From positions 1 to 49,112 of the forward strand of contig JAEXZY010000155.1 of assembly GCA_023404955.1 (NCBI GenBank): a stretch of DNA of 49,112 nt. Direction: 5' to 3'. Every line of letters begins with the position of its first letter. Position 1 is the stretch's first letter. A program made the position numbers and the translations under genes. Below the pieces are notes generated by a model. It searched no databases and was not told the DNA's origin. It saw nothing but the letters and a program-made list of their open reading frames with translations. Positions 11,487 through 18,478 of the stretch are shown in pieces. Source of the stretch: Actinomycetes bacterium (GTDB lineage Bacteria; Actinomycetota; Actinomycetes; Mycobacteriales; Mycobacteriaceae).

Positions 11487-12124
11487 GCGAACGCGGTCTG
11501 TGGCTCGACCCCACGCACCGGGAGGACCTCGCGGCGTTCACCGCTCGTGCCCGCGGCGTGGACGAGGCCGCGGTGGTGCGACTGCGGGAACGCCCCGGTG
11601 GTCTGGTGGCGGCGTGGGTGTCCACCGGGTTCGACGTGCTCGCCAGCCGCACGGTCGGTGGACGGCTGCGGCCGGCCGATCTGTCCGTTGCCGCCGACGC
11701 CCTGCTGGCTGGGCTCGCGGCGATGACGCCGGACGGTCACGTCGATCCGGGGTTCGCGATGGACTCGGCGTGGCGGGGCGCCCTGCCGCCGGAAACCGGG
11801 TTCGTCCACCTCGACGACGTCCCTGCCCGGGAGGTGTTCGCGCTGGCGCAGCGTGGCACGGCGCTGGCGCGCGAGCACACCGGTGGGCACGGCCCGCCGA
11901 CGTCGCTGCTCGACCAGGATGTCGTCGAGGTGGCTGCAGGCGGGCAGCGGGTCGGCATCCCGATGCGGTGCGTGTTCGCGCTGACCGCGATGGGTTTCGT
12001 TCCCGACGGTGCAGGTGATGACGAGGTGGTGCGGGTGCGCGCGACGGCGACGTGGTTGCGCGTCGACGCCCGCTTCGGCACCGTGTACCGCCGCCGCGGC
12101 GACCCCGCGGTGGTCCTGCACTGA
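11483..12124 (+). CDS. Conserved actinobacterial protein of unknown function
   Basis: This 213-residue soluble protein has no motif I can assign. It is recognisable as the third gene of the conserved mycobacterial gdh-thioesterase cluster (Rv2474c-like), and it is present in frame with normal codon use. There is no signal peptide and no transmembrane segment. It starts at an ATG that overlaps the thioesterase stop (ATGA). It ends 38 bp before an inverted repeat that also faces the convergent glbO gene. Conservation of the coupling suggests a role tied to its neighbours, but that is inference only. Confidence 0.8.
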   Translation: MSERGLWLDPTHREDLAAFTARARGVDEAAVVRLRERPGGLVAAWVSTGFDVLASRTVGGRLRPADLSVAADALLAGLAAMTPDGHVDPGFAMDSAWRGALPPETGFVHLDDVPAREVFALAQRGTALAREHTGGHGPPTSLLDQDVVEVAAGGQRVGIPMRCVFALTAMGFVPDGAGDDEVVRVRATATWLRVDARFGTVYRRRGDPAVVLH

Positions 12125-12161
12125 CGTTCCCCCGGCGTGGGCCCCCACGAAGTAGGGGAAA

Positions 12162-12207
12162 GACACGAACTCGAGTGATTCCGGCGCGAAAAGCTCGAGT
12201 TCGCGTC
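12162..12207. terminator. Inverted repeat between convergent genes, probable bidirectional terminator
   Basis: Two 14-bp arms, 12162-12175 and 12194-12207, pair with one mismatch (core CGAACTCGAG / CTCGAGTTCG) around an 18-nt loop. It lies between the stop of the plus-strand unknown gene (12124) and the stop of minus-strand glbO (12222). There is no U-tract, as is usual for mycobacterial terminators. Confidence 0.65.
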
Positions 12208-12221
12208 TGGTCGCCGGAGAG

Positions 12222-12611
12222 TCAGAAGGGGGAGTTCACCATCGACTGGGCGGCCATCTCGAGATAGGCGAGCAGCTCGCCGCGATGGGCGTCGTCAAGG
12301 GTCTGCGAGTCGATCTCGGCGACCGCGGTGTGCATGCAGCGCAACCAGGCATCACGCTCGAGATAACCGATCCGGAACGGGGCGTGCCGCATGCGCAGCC
12401 GCGGATGACCGCGCCGGTCGGAATAGGTGCGCGGGCCGCCCCAGTACTGCTCGAGGAACAGCAGCAGCCGCTCCTCGGCCGCGTCGAGCTCGTCCTCGGG
12501 GTAGAGGGGACGCAGGATCTCGTCGTCGCGTACCTGCTCGTAGAACCGTGACACGATCCGCCGGAACGTCTCGTGGCCGCCGACCGCGTCGTAGAACGAT
12601 TGTTGATCCAT
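12222..12611 (-). CDS. glbO: Group II truncated hemoglobin (trHbO)
   Basis: This 129-residue truncated hemoglobin is nearly collinear with M. tuberculosis GlbO. Family-defining residues are visible: proximal heme ligand H76 (MRHAPFRIG), Tyr B10 at Y24, Tyr CD1 at Y37 (LYPEDEL) and Trp G8 at W89 (ERDAWLRCM). TrHbO binds O2 very tightly and is linked to respiration and to defence against NO and peroxide. I prefer the ATG at 12611 to the adjacent GTG at 12614 because it matches the family N-terminus (M-D-Q-Q-SFYDAVGG). It lies 39 bp downstream of a LuxR-type regulator gene on the same strand and may be co-transcribed with it. Confidence 0.96.
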   Translation of the reverse strand: MDQQSFYDAVGGHETFRRIVSRFYEQVRDDEILRPLYPEDELDAAEERLLLFLEQYWGGPRTYSDRRGHPRLRMRHAPFRIGYLERDAWLRCMHTAVAEIDSQTLDDAHRGELLAYLEMAAQSMVNSPF

Positions 12612-12650
12612 CACCGCCCATTGTGGGCCATGCCGGCGACGGACCGACGG

Positions 12651-15245
12651 TCAGGACTTCTTCCGGATCAGCCGGGCCAGTTCATCGCGGTCGGCGACGT
12701 CGAGCTTGAAGCAGGCGCGGTACACGTGGCCCTCGACCGTGCGCACGGACAGCGTCAGCGCCTCGGCCACCTCACGGTTGGACAAGCCCGCCGACACCAG
12801 TTCGGCGATCTCGCGTTCCCGTGGGGTCAGGGGCAGGGGGCGGGCCGCGGTCTTGATGGCCGGGGTGGACGCGCCGCCGCACGCCTCGGCCAGGCGCAGC
12901 GCGGCCGCCCCCGATTCGGTGGTGCGCCGGCGGTCGCCGGCAGCGTCGTGCAGAGGTGCTGCCTGGGCGGCTGCGTCGGCGGCCGACAGCATCAGGCCGG
13001 CTCGTTCGAAGTCGGCGCTGACGGCGTCGAGCCCGGCGGCATCCGCGGCGGCGACGGCCGCGGCGTGACGGGCGAACAACGGCACCACGGTTCCGTGCAC
13101 GAGCTCCCCAAGCTCGACGAGCCGCTCGGCCGTGGTGCGATCCCCGAACCGGGTGGCGTGGTGCAGTGCCTCGGCCTCGAGCGCGAACTGTCCGGACCGC
13201 CGGGCGTTGTCGGCGGCGGCCCTGGCCAGCTCGACGGCATTGCGCTCCATGCCCTTGGCGGCGGCATACCAGGACCGCGAGATCAGCCGCTGTGGTTCGT
13301 GCAGCGCCATCGACGGGCCGGAGTGCTCTGCGGCATCGGTGAGGACCCGCTCGGCTTCGCCGATGCGTCCGAGCACCGCGTAGGCGCGGGCCAGCAGCAG
13401 CCGTCCGGGCAGCTGCCAGGGCAGCGGGCTCTCGGCCGACAACGCGGCCAGCGCCTGCTCGATGGAGGACACCACTTCCGGGAAGTCGCCCCGAGCAGTT
13501 GCGACGACGCCGGCCATGATCTTGGCGATCGCCCACGCTAGGAACTGGCCGACGGAGGAGAAGTCCGCGTAGCGCAGCGCCCGCTCGGCGGCGGTCTCGA
13601 AATCACCCATGTGGGTCAGGGCCAGCACGTCGCAGTAGCGGACCATCACGCGGATCATCCCGTCGGTGGCCTTCTGCTCGGCGCGGCAGCGCGCGGCGAT
13701 CGGTTCGAACTCGTCACCGCGGCCCGCGACGGGCATCGCCAACCCCGCGGCGAAGGCGGCGAACTCGACGGCCTGCTCGGGTGCTTGCGGATCCGCCAGG
13801 ACGGCCAGCGCCTCGGCGATGCCGTCTTCGATCCTGTTCTCGTGCACCGCCATTGCCGCCGCGGTGGCGCGCAGGATCAAGGCCAGGACCGGGATGCGCA
13901 CCCGTTCGCGCACCAGCGCGAGCACCTCGTGGGCCTTGGCCACCTCGCCCATCGACCAGAACAGCGTCGACACCCGCGGCACACCCCACTGCACCAGCTG
14001 CACCTCGTCGAGGTTGCTCGGGGCGAACTGGGCGAGAATCGCGTCGGCATCGGCGGGCATGCCCTGCCAGAGCAGCGCCCGAGACAGCAGTGCTCCCGAC
14101 GCGAGGCTGCCGGTTCGCTCGAATGCACTGCGCGCCAACCGTTCCCCGAGGGGCAGGTTCGACAGGAAGATCGCGTCCTTGGCGGCAGCGGTGAGCAGGT
14201 CGACGTCGACGGTCTGATCGCTGTCGATCGACAGGTTCGCCATCCGGATCCGACTCGCCGCGGTGGTGAGCTCGCGGCGTCGCAGGATCTGCACGACCTG
14301 ACCTTTGAGTCGACGCTCGGCGGCACGGCCGATCTTGCTGCGCACCACGTCGCCGACGAGCGGGTGACTGAAGCGGGCGTTGAGGGTGGCGCCGTCCTGG
14401 GTGAACCGGATCAGATCACGCATCTCCGCCTCGTCGACCGCGGCGTCGCCGACGAGTTCGGTGAGCGCGTCGCTGTCCAGCGGTTCACACAGCGCCAGCA
14501 GCTTCAGCGCGGTCATGACGGCGTCACCGGCGGTCTCCAGCCGCGTCTCCAGCAGCGCCACCAACCCCGACGGCACCGCCGTCGGGCCGCGCAGCTGCCA
14601 GACGTCGTCCACCCGGCGTAGCGTCCCGGCATCGATGGAGCCCTCGACCAGGTGGCGCAGGAACAGCGGATTGCCGCAGGAGGCCTGCCACATCAGGTCG
14701 GCCGACAACCCCTCCAGACGCCCGCCGATCACCGATTCGACCAGCTGGATGCTCTGCGCCTTGGTGAACGGCTGCAGCTCGATGCGGCGCAGATAGCCGT
14801 CCTTCCACAATGACGTCACGGCGTCGGGTACCGGCTCGCCACTGCGCACCGTGGCCAGAATGCGGCCGGACTGGTCGACGGCGAGCTGGTGCAGCAGCGT
14901 GGCCGAGAGCTCGTCGAGCAGATGCGCGTCGTCCACCCCGACGATGCTGTTGCCCTGTGCGACAAACGTTTCGCGCGCGCAGGCGAGCAGTGCCGTGGCG
15001 TCGCGGGACGGGCTGGCGCCCACCAGATGGGCGAAGACGCCGAGCGGGATGCTGCGCGACGATTTCGTCGAGGCGACCCAATGCACCTGCGAGCGCACCG
15101 ATTCGGTGACCAGTCGGGCCAGGGTGGTCTTGCCGACGCCGGCATCGCCGACGAGCACAGCCCCGTAGGACCCGGCGCCCGTCAGGGCGGACCGCACCGC
15201 GTCGAACTCCGCAGGACGGTCGAGCAGTCGCCAACCATGCGGCAT
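12651..15245 (-). CDS. LuxR-family ATP-binding transcriptional regulator (LAL/MalT-like)
   Basis: This 864-residue regulator has an N-terminal AAA/STAND-type ATPase with Walker A GDAGVGKT (residues 33-40) and Walker B-like IVGVDDAHLLDEL. A long helical, tetratricopeptide-like middle follows, with a C-terminal LuxR helix-turn-helix (LTPREREIAELVSAGLSNREVAEALTLS split across the last ~70 residues). The frame stays open upstream, but that extension is antisense to the catalase-like gene, so I start at the ATG at 15245 (MPHGWRLLDRPAEF), which places the ATPase at the N-terminus as in the family. The catalase-like gene lies 52 bp upstream and glbO lies 39 bp downstream on the same strand, which suggests an oxidative or nitrosative stress unit. 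The ligand is unknown. Confidence 0.9.
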   Translation of the reverse strand: MPHGWRLLDRPAEFDAVRSALTGAGSYGAVLVGDAGVGKTTLARLVTESVRSQVHWVASTKSSRSIPLGVFAHLVGASPSRDATALLACARETFVAQGNSIVGVDDAHLLDELSATLLHQLAVDQSGRILATVRSGEPVPDAVTSLWKDGYLRRIELQPFTKAQSIQLVESVIGGRLEGLSADLMWQASCGNPLFLRHLVEGSIDAGTLRRVDDVWQLRGPTAVPSGLVALLETRLETAGDAVMTALKLLALCEPLDSDALTELVGDAAVDEAEMRDLIRFTQDGATLNARFSHPLVGDVVRSKIGRAAERRLKGQVVQILRRRELTTAASRIRMANLSIDSDQTVDVDLLTAAAKDAIFLSNLPLGERLARSAFERTGSLASGALLSRALLWQGMPADADAILAQFAPSNLDEVQLVQWGVPRVSTLFWSMGEVAKAHEVLALVRERVRIPVLALILRATAAAMAVHENRIEDGIAEALAVLADPQAPEQAVEFAAFAAGLAMPVAGRGDEFEPIAARCRAEQKATDGMIRVMVRYCDVLALTHMGDFETAAERALRYADFSSVGQFLAWAIAKIMAGVVATARGDFPEVVSSIEQALAALSAESPLPWQLPGRLLLARAYAVLGRIGEAERVLTDAAEHSGPSMALHEPQRLISRSWYAAAKGMERNAVELARAAADNARRSGQFALEAEALHHATRFGDRTTAERLVELGELVHGTVVPLFARHAAAVAAADAAGLDAVSADFERAGLMLSAADAAAQAAPLHDAAGDRRRTTESGAAALRLAEACGGASTPAIKTAARPLPLTPREREIAELVSAGLSNREVAEALTLSVRTVEGHVYRACFKLDVADRDELARLIRKKS

Positions 15246-15297
15246 GTACCGGGAGTGTAGTGCGCCGAGACCGCCAGTTCTCGCTAATGGGTGCCGG

Positions 15298-16464
15298 TTA
15301 GCCGGCGGGGACGGCGCCGGGGAAGGCCGACAGGTCGCGGGGCTCGCTGAGGGGAACGCCGTTCTTCGCATGCCGGTATTCGCTCGAGGCCTCGTACACG
15401 CGCAGCTTGAGGCGGTTGATCGACCCGAGGGGGCGGTGCTCGGCGATACCGCGCCACGAGTTGAATGCCAGCACGTCGTCGGCGAAATCCTGGAGAGCTT
15501 CGTCATATCCCGTTTGCTCCGGGAATCGGATCGTCGCCACGGGTCGGTACGGCTCGACGGCTTCGGGCCACTCCACGGTGGCGTCTTCGAGCGGCATGCG
15601 GATCTCATCGGTGCACAGTTGCACCGCGACCTCGTACTCGGCGGGTTTGCTCGTGCAGTACGCGGCGACCGCTCGCGACGCGGCGTCGTAGTGCTCGTCG
15701 TCGATCGTCGCCGGAACGGCGCCGGCAACAGTGGCCGGCGTGGGAGCGACCCGGAGCTTTGCCACGAAGTCGCCGAATCGCACCGGCGCGGCGGTGTAGA
15801 ACGTTTGCCGCAGCGGGTGATGGTTGGGCTCGGCGAACACCCGCAACTTGGCAGGCAGGTCACGGCCGGTGCGCGCGACGACGCGCCGCACCGCACGCAG
15901 CCCGCGGTTGATGGCCAGCATTGCCGGATCGGGCAGTGCGGTCAGTGCCCGCGCAGTCCGCATGCCCGCCTTCGCGTAGTCGGCGGCGTCACGGAACAGG
16001 AACGCGGGCTCGGTGACGAACACGAAGTCCTGGTTCGTGTCGGCGAAGCGGGCGTCGGCGCGTTCCCCGCTCGGGCCGCTCACCCCCAGGAACTTCAGCC
16101 CGAGACCACGCACGCCGCGCACCTGATCGGAGCGGATGGCCCCCGAGGTCTGCGAGATGCGGGCGATCACGTCGAACGTCGCACCCGGCTCGGCGAACAT
16201 GCCCTGCCGCAGTGTCGGGTCCAGATCGGCGTGCACGGTGAGCCGGCCGGACAGCACCGCGCAGCTCTTGGCGTGCGCGTCGCGGATGGCGTGGGGCCGG
16301 CCGTGCCTGCGATATTTCGCGAACCAGCGGCTCTTGAGGTACTGGAACTGATTGTTGCGGCGCAGATCGGCCACCAGGTCGGAGATCAGCGCGTCCTCGC
16401 CGGGAGGGAACGCGGCCAGGGCAGGTGTGTAGCGCAGGTACGTGTGGGGTCCCCCGTCGGTCAT
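15298..16464 (-). CDS. Catalase-fold heme protein (catalase family, short form)
   Basis: This 388-residue protein belongs to the small catalase-like group that keeps the catalase core but lacks much of the classical N- and C-termini. Visible elements are DAHAKSCAVLSGRLTV with the probable distal His (H64), a FAEPGATFDVIARIS strand and the RGLGLKFLGV strand. Members include heme peroxygenase-like and fatty-acid-hydroperoxide-metabolising proteins as well as uncharacterised catalase-related proteins, so peroxide dismutation should not be assumed. No signal peptide is seen. It is divergent from the HNH gene at 16623 and is followed 52 bp later by the LuxR regulator on the same strand. Confidence 0.85.
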   Translation of the reverse strand: MTDGGPHTYLRYTPALAAFPPGEDALISDLVADLRRNNQFQYLKSRWFAKYRRHGRPHAIRDAHAKSCAVLSGRLTVHADLDPTLRQGMFAEPGATFDVIARISQTSGAIRSDQVRGVRGLGLKFLGVSGPSGERADARFADTNQDFVFVTEPAFLFRDAADYAKAGMRTARALTALPDPAMLAINRGLRAVRRVVARTGRDLPAKLRVFAEPNHHPLRQTFYTAAPVRFGDFVAKLRVAPTPATVAGAVPATIDDEHYDAASRAVAAYCTSKPAEYEVAVQLCTDEIRMPLEDATVEWPEAVEPYRPVATIRFPEQTGYDEALQDFADDVLAFNSWRGIAEHRPLGSINRLKLRVYEASSEYRHAKNGVPLSEPRDLSAFPGAVPAG

Positions 16465-16622
16465 GGGCTCAGTCTGAAGCCATCGCGCCGGACCGGCATG
16501 AGTAACGCGCTACCTGCAATCGGCACGCGGTCACGAGATGTTCACCGGACTGACCAGCGAACACGGCCAGAATTGTCGTGCGATCTGGACTGATCCGTGG
16601 TGGACTGTCGAGCGGAGGACGT

Positions 16623-17294
16623 ATGGCGCAGCGCAGAAATGCTCGCGGCCACCGGCACCACCGGACCGCGACGAGCTCGACCGGGTCGACAGCGACAGCG
16701 ACTGCCCCTGCGCGCGCACTGCACAGCCTCACCGCGGGAGCCGACGCTCTGGCCCCGGTGATGCCGGAGCCGTCGATCTGGGGTCGCCGCCGCGTCCTGC
16801 TTCTCAATTCCACGTTCGAACCGTTGACGGCGCTGCCGATGCGCCGGGCAGTGGTCATGCTGATGTGCGGCAAGGCCGACGTGGTGCACGACGATCCGCT
16901 GGGGCCGGTCATCCATTCGGCGAGCCGCACGATCGTCGTTCCGTCGGTGATCCGGCTGCGCACCTACGTCCGGGTCCCGTATCGGGCGCGGGTGCCGATG
17001 ACCCGGGCGGCGCTGATGCACCGCGATCGGTTCCGGTGCGCGTACTGCGGGGCCAAGGCGGACACGGTCGACCACGTCATCCCGCGCAGTCGAGGGGGTG
17101 GGCACTCGTGGGAGAACTGTGTCGCGGCGTGTTCACCGTGCAATCACCGCAAAGCCGACCGGCTGCTCAGCGAGCTCGGCTGGACGCTGCGCGCCGCCCC
17201 GGTCCCGCCGAAGGGTCAGCACTGGCGGTTGCTCTCCAGCGTCAAGGAACTCGACCCGGCATGGGTGAGATACCTGGGTGAGGGCGCGGCCTGA
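16623..17294 (+). CDS. HNH endonuclease-domain protein (conserved actinobacterial)
   Basis: This 223-residue protein has a basic, low-complexity N-terminus of about 45 residues, a middle domain (LLLNSTFEPLTALPMRRAVVMLM) and a C-terminal HNH nuclease domain. The nuclease domain has a CAYCG zinc knuckle, the canonical DHVIPRSRGG with its catalytic His, and CSPCNHRKAD. I chose the ATG at 16623 because GGAGG sits about 6 bases upstream; an in-frame ATG at 16578 has no such site. The family is widely conserved in mycobacteria at this position (Rv2469c-like). Its DNA target and role are unknown. It is followed 25 bp later by the CtaJ-like gene. Confidence 0.87.
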   Translation: MAQRRNARGHRHHRTATSSTGSTATATAPARALHSLTAGADALAPVMPEPSIWGRRRVLLLNSTFEPLTALPMRRAVVMLMCGKADVVHDDPLGPVIHSASRTIVVPSVIRLRTYVRVPYRARVPMTRAALMHRDRFRCAYCGAKADTVDHVIPRSRGGGHSWENCVAACSPCNHRKADRLLSELGWTLRAAPVPPKGQHWRLLSSVKELDPAWVRYLGEGAA

Positions 17295-17307
17295 CCGGCG
17301 CGTGCGT

Positions 17308-17313
17308 TACGGT
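17308..17313 (+). promoter_or_regulatory. Candidate -10 element for a leaderless ctaJ transcript
   Basis: TACGGT fits the mycobacterial TANNNT -10 pattern and ends 6 nt before the GTG start at 17320. No Shine-Dalgarno sequence is visible there, which suits a leaderless mRNA. This is inference from spacing alone. Confidence 0.35.
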
Positions 17314-17319
17314 TTGGGC

Positions 17320-17553
17320 GTGACCAACACAGCTCTTCTGCATGCGAGCTTCCTGCTGATTCCGCTGGCCCTGGCCGGCATTCTGGCGTTGTTGATCTAT
17401 CGCAAGAAGGGCCCGCACCCCGCGACGTACAACCTCGCGGAGACGTGGACCCACGAGCCCATCCTGTGGGCGGCGGACGAACCCGCGGATCACGGCCATG
17501 GTGGCCATGGTGCGCACGTGACGATCGGAGGCGGCGCAAGTGGCAACTGGTGA
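17320..17553 (+). CDS. ctaJ: Probable aa3-type cytochrome c oxidase accessory subunit CtaJ
   Basis: This small 77-residue membrane protein has an N-terminal transmembrane helix (about residues 5-25), then a basic YRKKGPHP stretch, YNLAETWTHEPILWAA and a His/Gly-rich C-terminal tail. This matches the small subunit CtaJ found in the mycobacterial bcc-aa3 (III2IV2) respiratory supercomplex, as I recall the family. The GTG at 17320 is preferred because it places the helix at the N-terminus and has a -10-like element directly before it. The 3' end overlaps the DUF5130 gene by 14 nt, so the two are co-transcribed. Alternative: an uncharacterised small membrane protein of the same family. Confidence 0.75.
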   Translation: MTNTALLHASFLLIPLALAGILALLIYRKKGPHPATYNLAETWTHEPILWAADEPADHGHGGHGAHVTIGGGASGNW

Positions 17554-18016
17554 GATCACCCGGGCGGGAGCTCTCGACCTCGCCGAACTGCCGTACGGCT
17601 CCGTCGTCACCGCGAGCGGACGGATCTCCGGGGTCACCGAGCCCGGCGAGCTGTCGGTGCACTACCCCTTCCCGACGCGGGACCTGGTGGTTCTCGACAA
17701 TGCGTTGAAGTTCGGGTCGCGGGCGGCCAAGGCCCGATTCGCGGTCTACGTGGGCGATCTCGGTGAGGACACCGCCGCCGCGGCGCGGGCGATCCTGGGC
17801 CGGGTGCCGACGCCGGACAACGCCGTGTTGCTCGCCGTCTCGCCCAATCAGCGGGCCATCGAGGTCGTCTACGGCTCGAAGGTCAAGGGCCGGGGCATCG
17901 AGGAGGCCGCACCGCTGGGCGTGTCCGCGGCTGCCGCGTCGTTCCGCGAGGGCAACCTGATCGACGGCCTGATCAGCGGCATCCGCGTGCTGTCGGCGGG
18001 CGTGTCGCCGCGCTGA
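17540..18016 (+). CDS. DUF5130 family protein
   Basis: This 158-residue protein of a conserved actinobacterial family (Rv2468c-like) reads ELPYGSVVTASGRISGVTEPGELSVHYPF at the front and AVLLAVSPNQRAIEVVYGS in the middle. The second part resembles the TPM-type fold seen in membrane-repair and phosphatase-like proteins. There is no signal peptide and only a weakly hydrophobic C-terminus. The GTG start lies inside the CtaJ-like gene (14-nt overlap), so it is translated together with an oxidase subunit; the coupling hints at a membrane or respiratory link that has not been shown. A strong inverted repeat follows 7 bp after the stop. Confidence 0.8.
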   Translation: MATGEITRAGALDLAELPYGSVVTASGRISGVTEPGELSVHYPFPTRDLVVLDNALKFGSRAAKARFAVYVGDLGEDTAAAARAILGRVPTPDNAVLLAVSPNQRAIEVVYGSKVKGRGIEEAAPLGVSAAAASFREGNLIDGLISGIRVLSAGVSPR

Positions 18017-18022
18017 CTCTCA

Positions 18023-18079
18023 CGAGAGTGCACTCACGGTAGCTGACCCGCGTCGGCAACTACCGTGAGTGCACTCTCG
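18023..18079. terminator. Perfect 20-bp inverted repeat, probable bidirectional terminator
   Basis: Arms at 18023-18042 and 18060-18079 are exact reverse complements (core GAGTGCACTC-type) around a 17-nt loop. The element lies between the DUF5130 stop (plus, 18016) and the HNH gene on the minus strand. The minus-strand HNH stop codon lies inside the left arm, so the last ~14 residues of that protein are encoded by the repeat itself. Confidence 0.75.
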
Positions 18080-18423
18080 GCGTTTGCGGCCAGCAATTCC
18101 GAGCGAATCCGGACGTAGCGTTCCAGGAAGAGCCTCTCGTCGAGCCGCTTGCGGCGCAGCCAGCCGGTGACTTCGTCGTTGCACTTGCTGGCGTTGCACG
18201 GTCCGCAGGCGGGCACCACGTTGTCGACGGTGTAGCGACCGCCCCGCGAGATCGCCATCACGCAGTCCCGCTGCATCGTGCCGGTCGTCGTCCCGCAGTA
18301 GGCGCAGCCGTTCCAGGCCGCCTTGATCGCCGTCCACTGGGCGGCGGTGAGGTCGTTGACGACGGCGGCGACGCGCCGCTTGCGCCGGCGCGCCGCTCTG
18401 GCCCTGCGACTGTTGACCGCCAC
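18034..18423 (-). CDS. HNH-like nuclease-domain protein with Cys in place of the first His
   Basis: This is a 129-residue protein if it starts at the GTG at 18423. It has a very basic N-terminus (RRARAARRRKRR), then an HNH-type zinc fold: C40-x2-C43, a DCVMAISRGG segment, N68 and C73-x2-C76-N77. In canonical HNH enzymes the DC position is DH, so the expected general-base His is a Cys (C54). I recall related actinobacterial proteins with the same change, so it may be a family trait, but activity is uncertain. It starts 55 bp after the pepN stop on the same strand. Its C-terminus is written by the inverted repeat that follows. The start is not certain because the frame is open further upstream. 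Confidence 0.7.
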   Translation of the reverse strand: MAVNSRRARAARRRKRRVAAVVNDLTAAQWTAIKAAWNGCAYCGTTTGTMQRDCVMAISRGGRYTVDNVVPACGPCNASKCNDEVTGWLRRKRLDERLFLERYVRIRSELLAANAESALTVVADAGQLP

Positions 18424-18478
18424 CGCGTGAGCGTATGCGCGCGTTCGTGCGCAGACTCCGCCTGCGCGCGGCGTGTCG

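Noticed and set aside
15246..15896. N-terminal extension of the LuxR regulator by ~217 residues
   Set aside because: The extension is antisense to the catalase-like gene and has no domain; the internal ATG at 15245 gives the family architecture.
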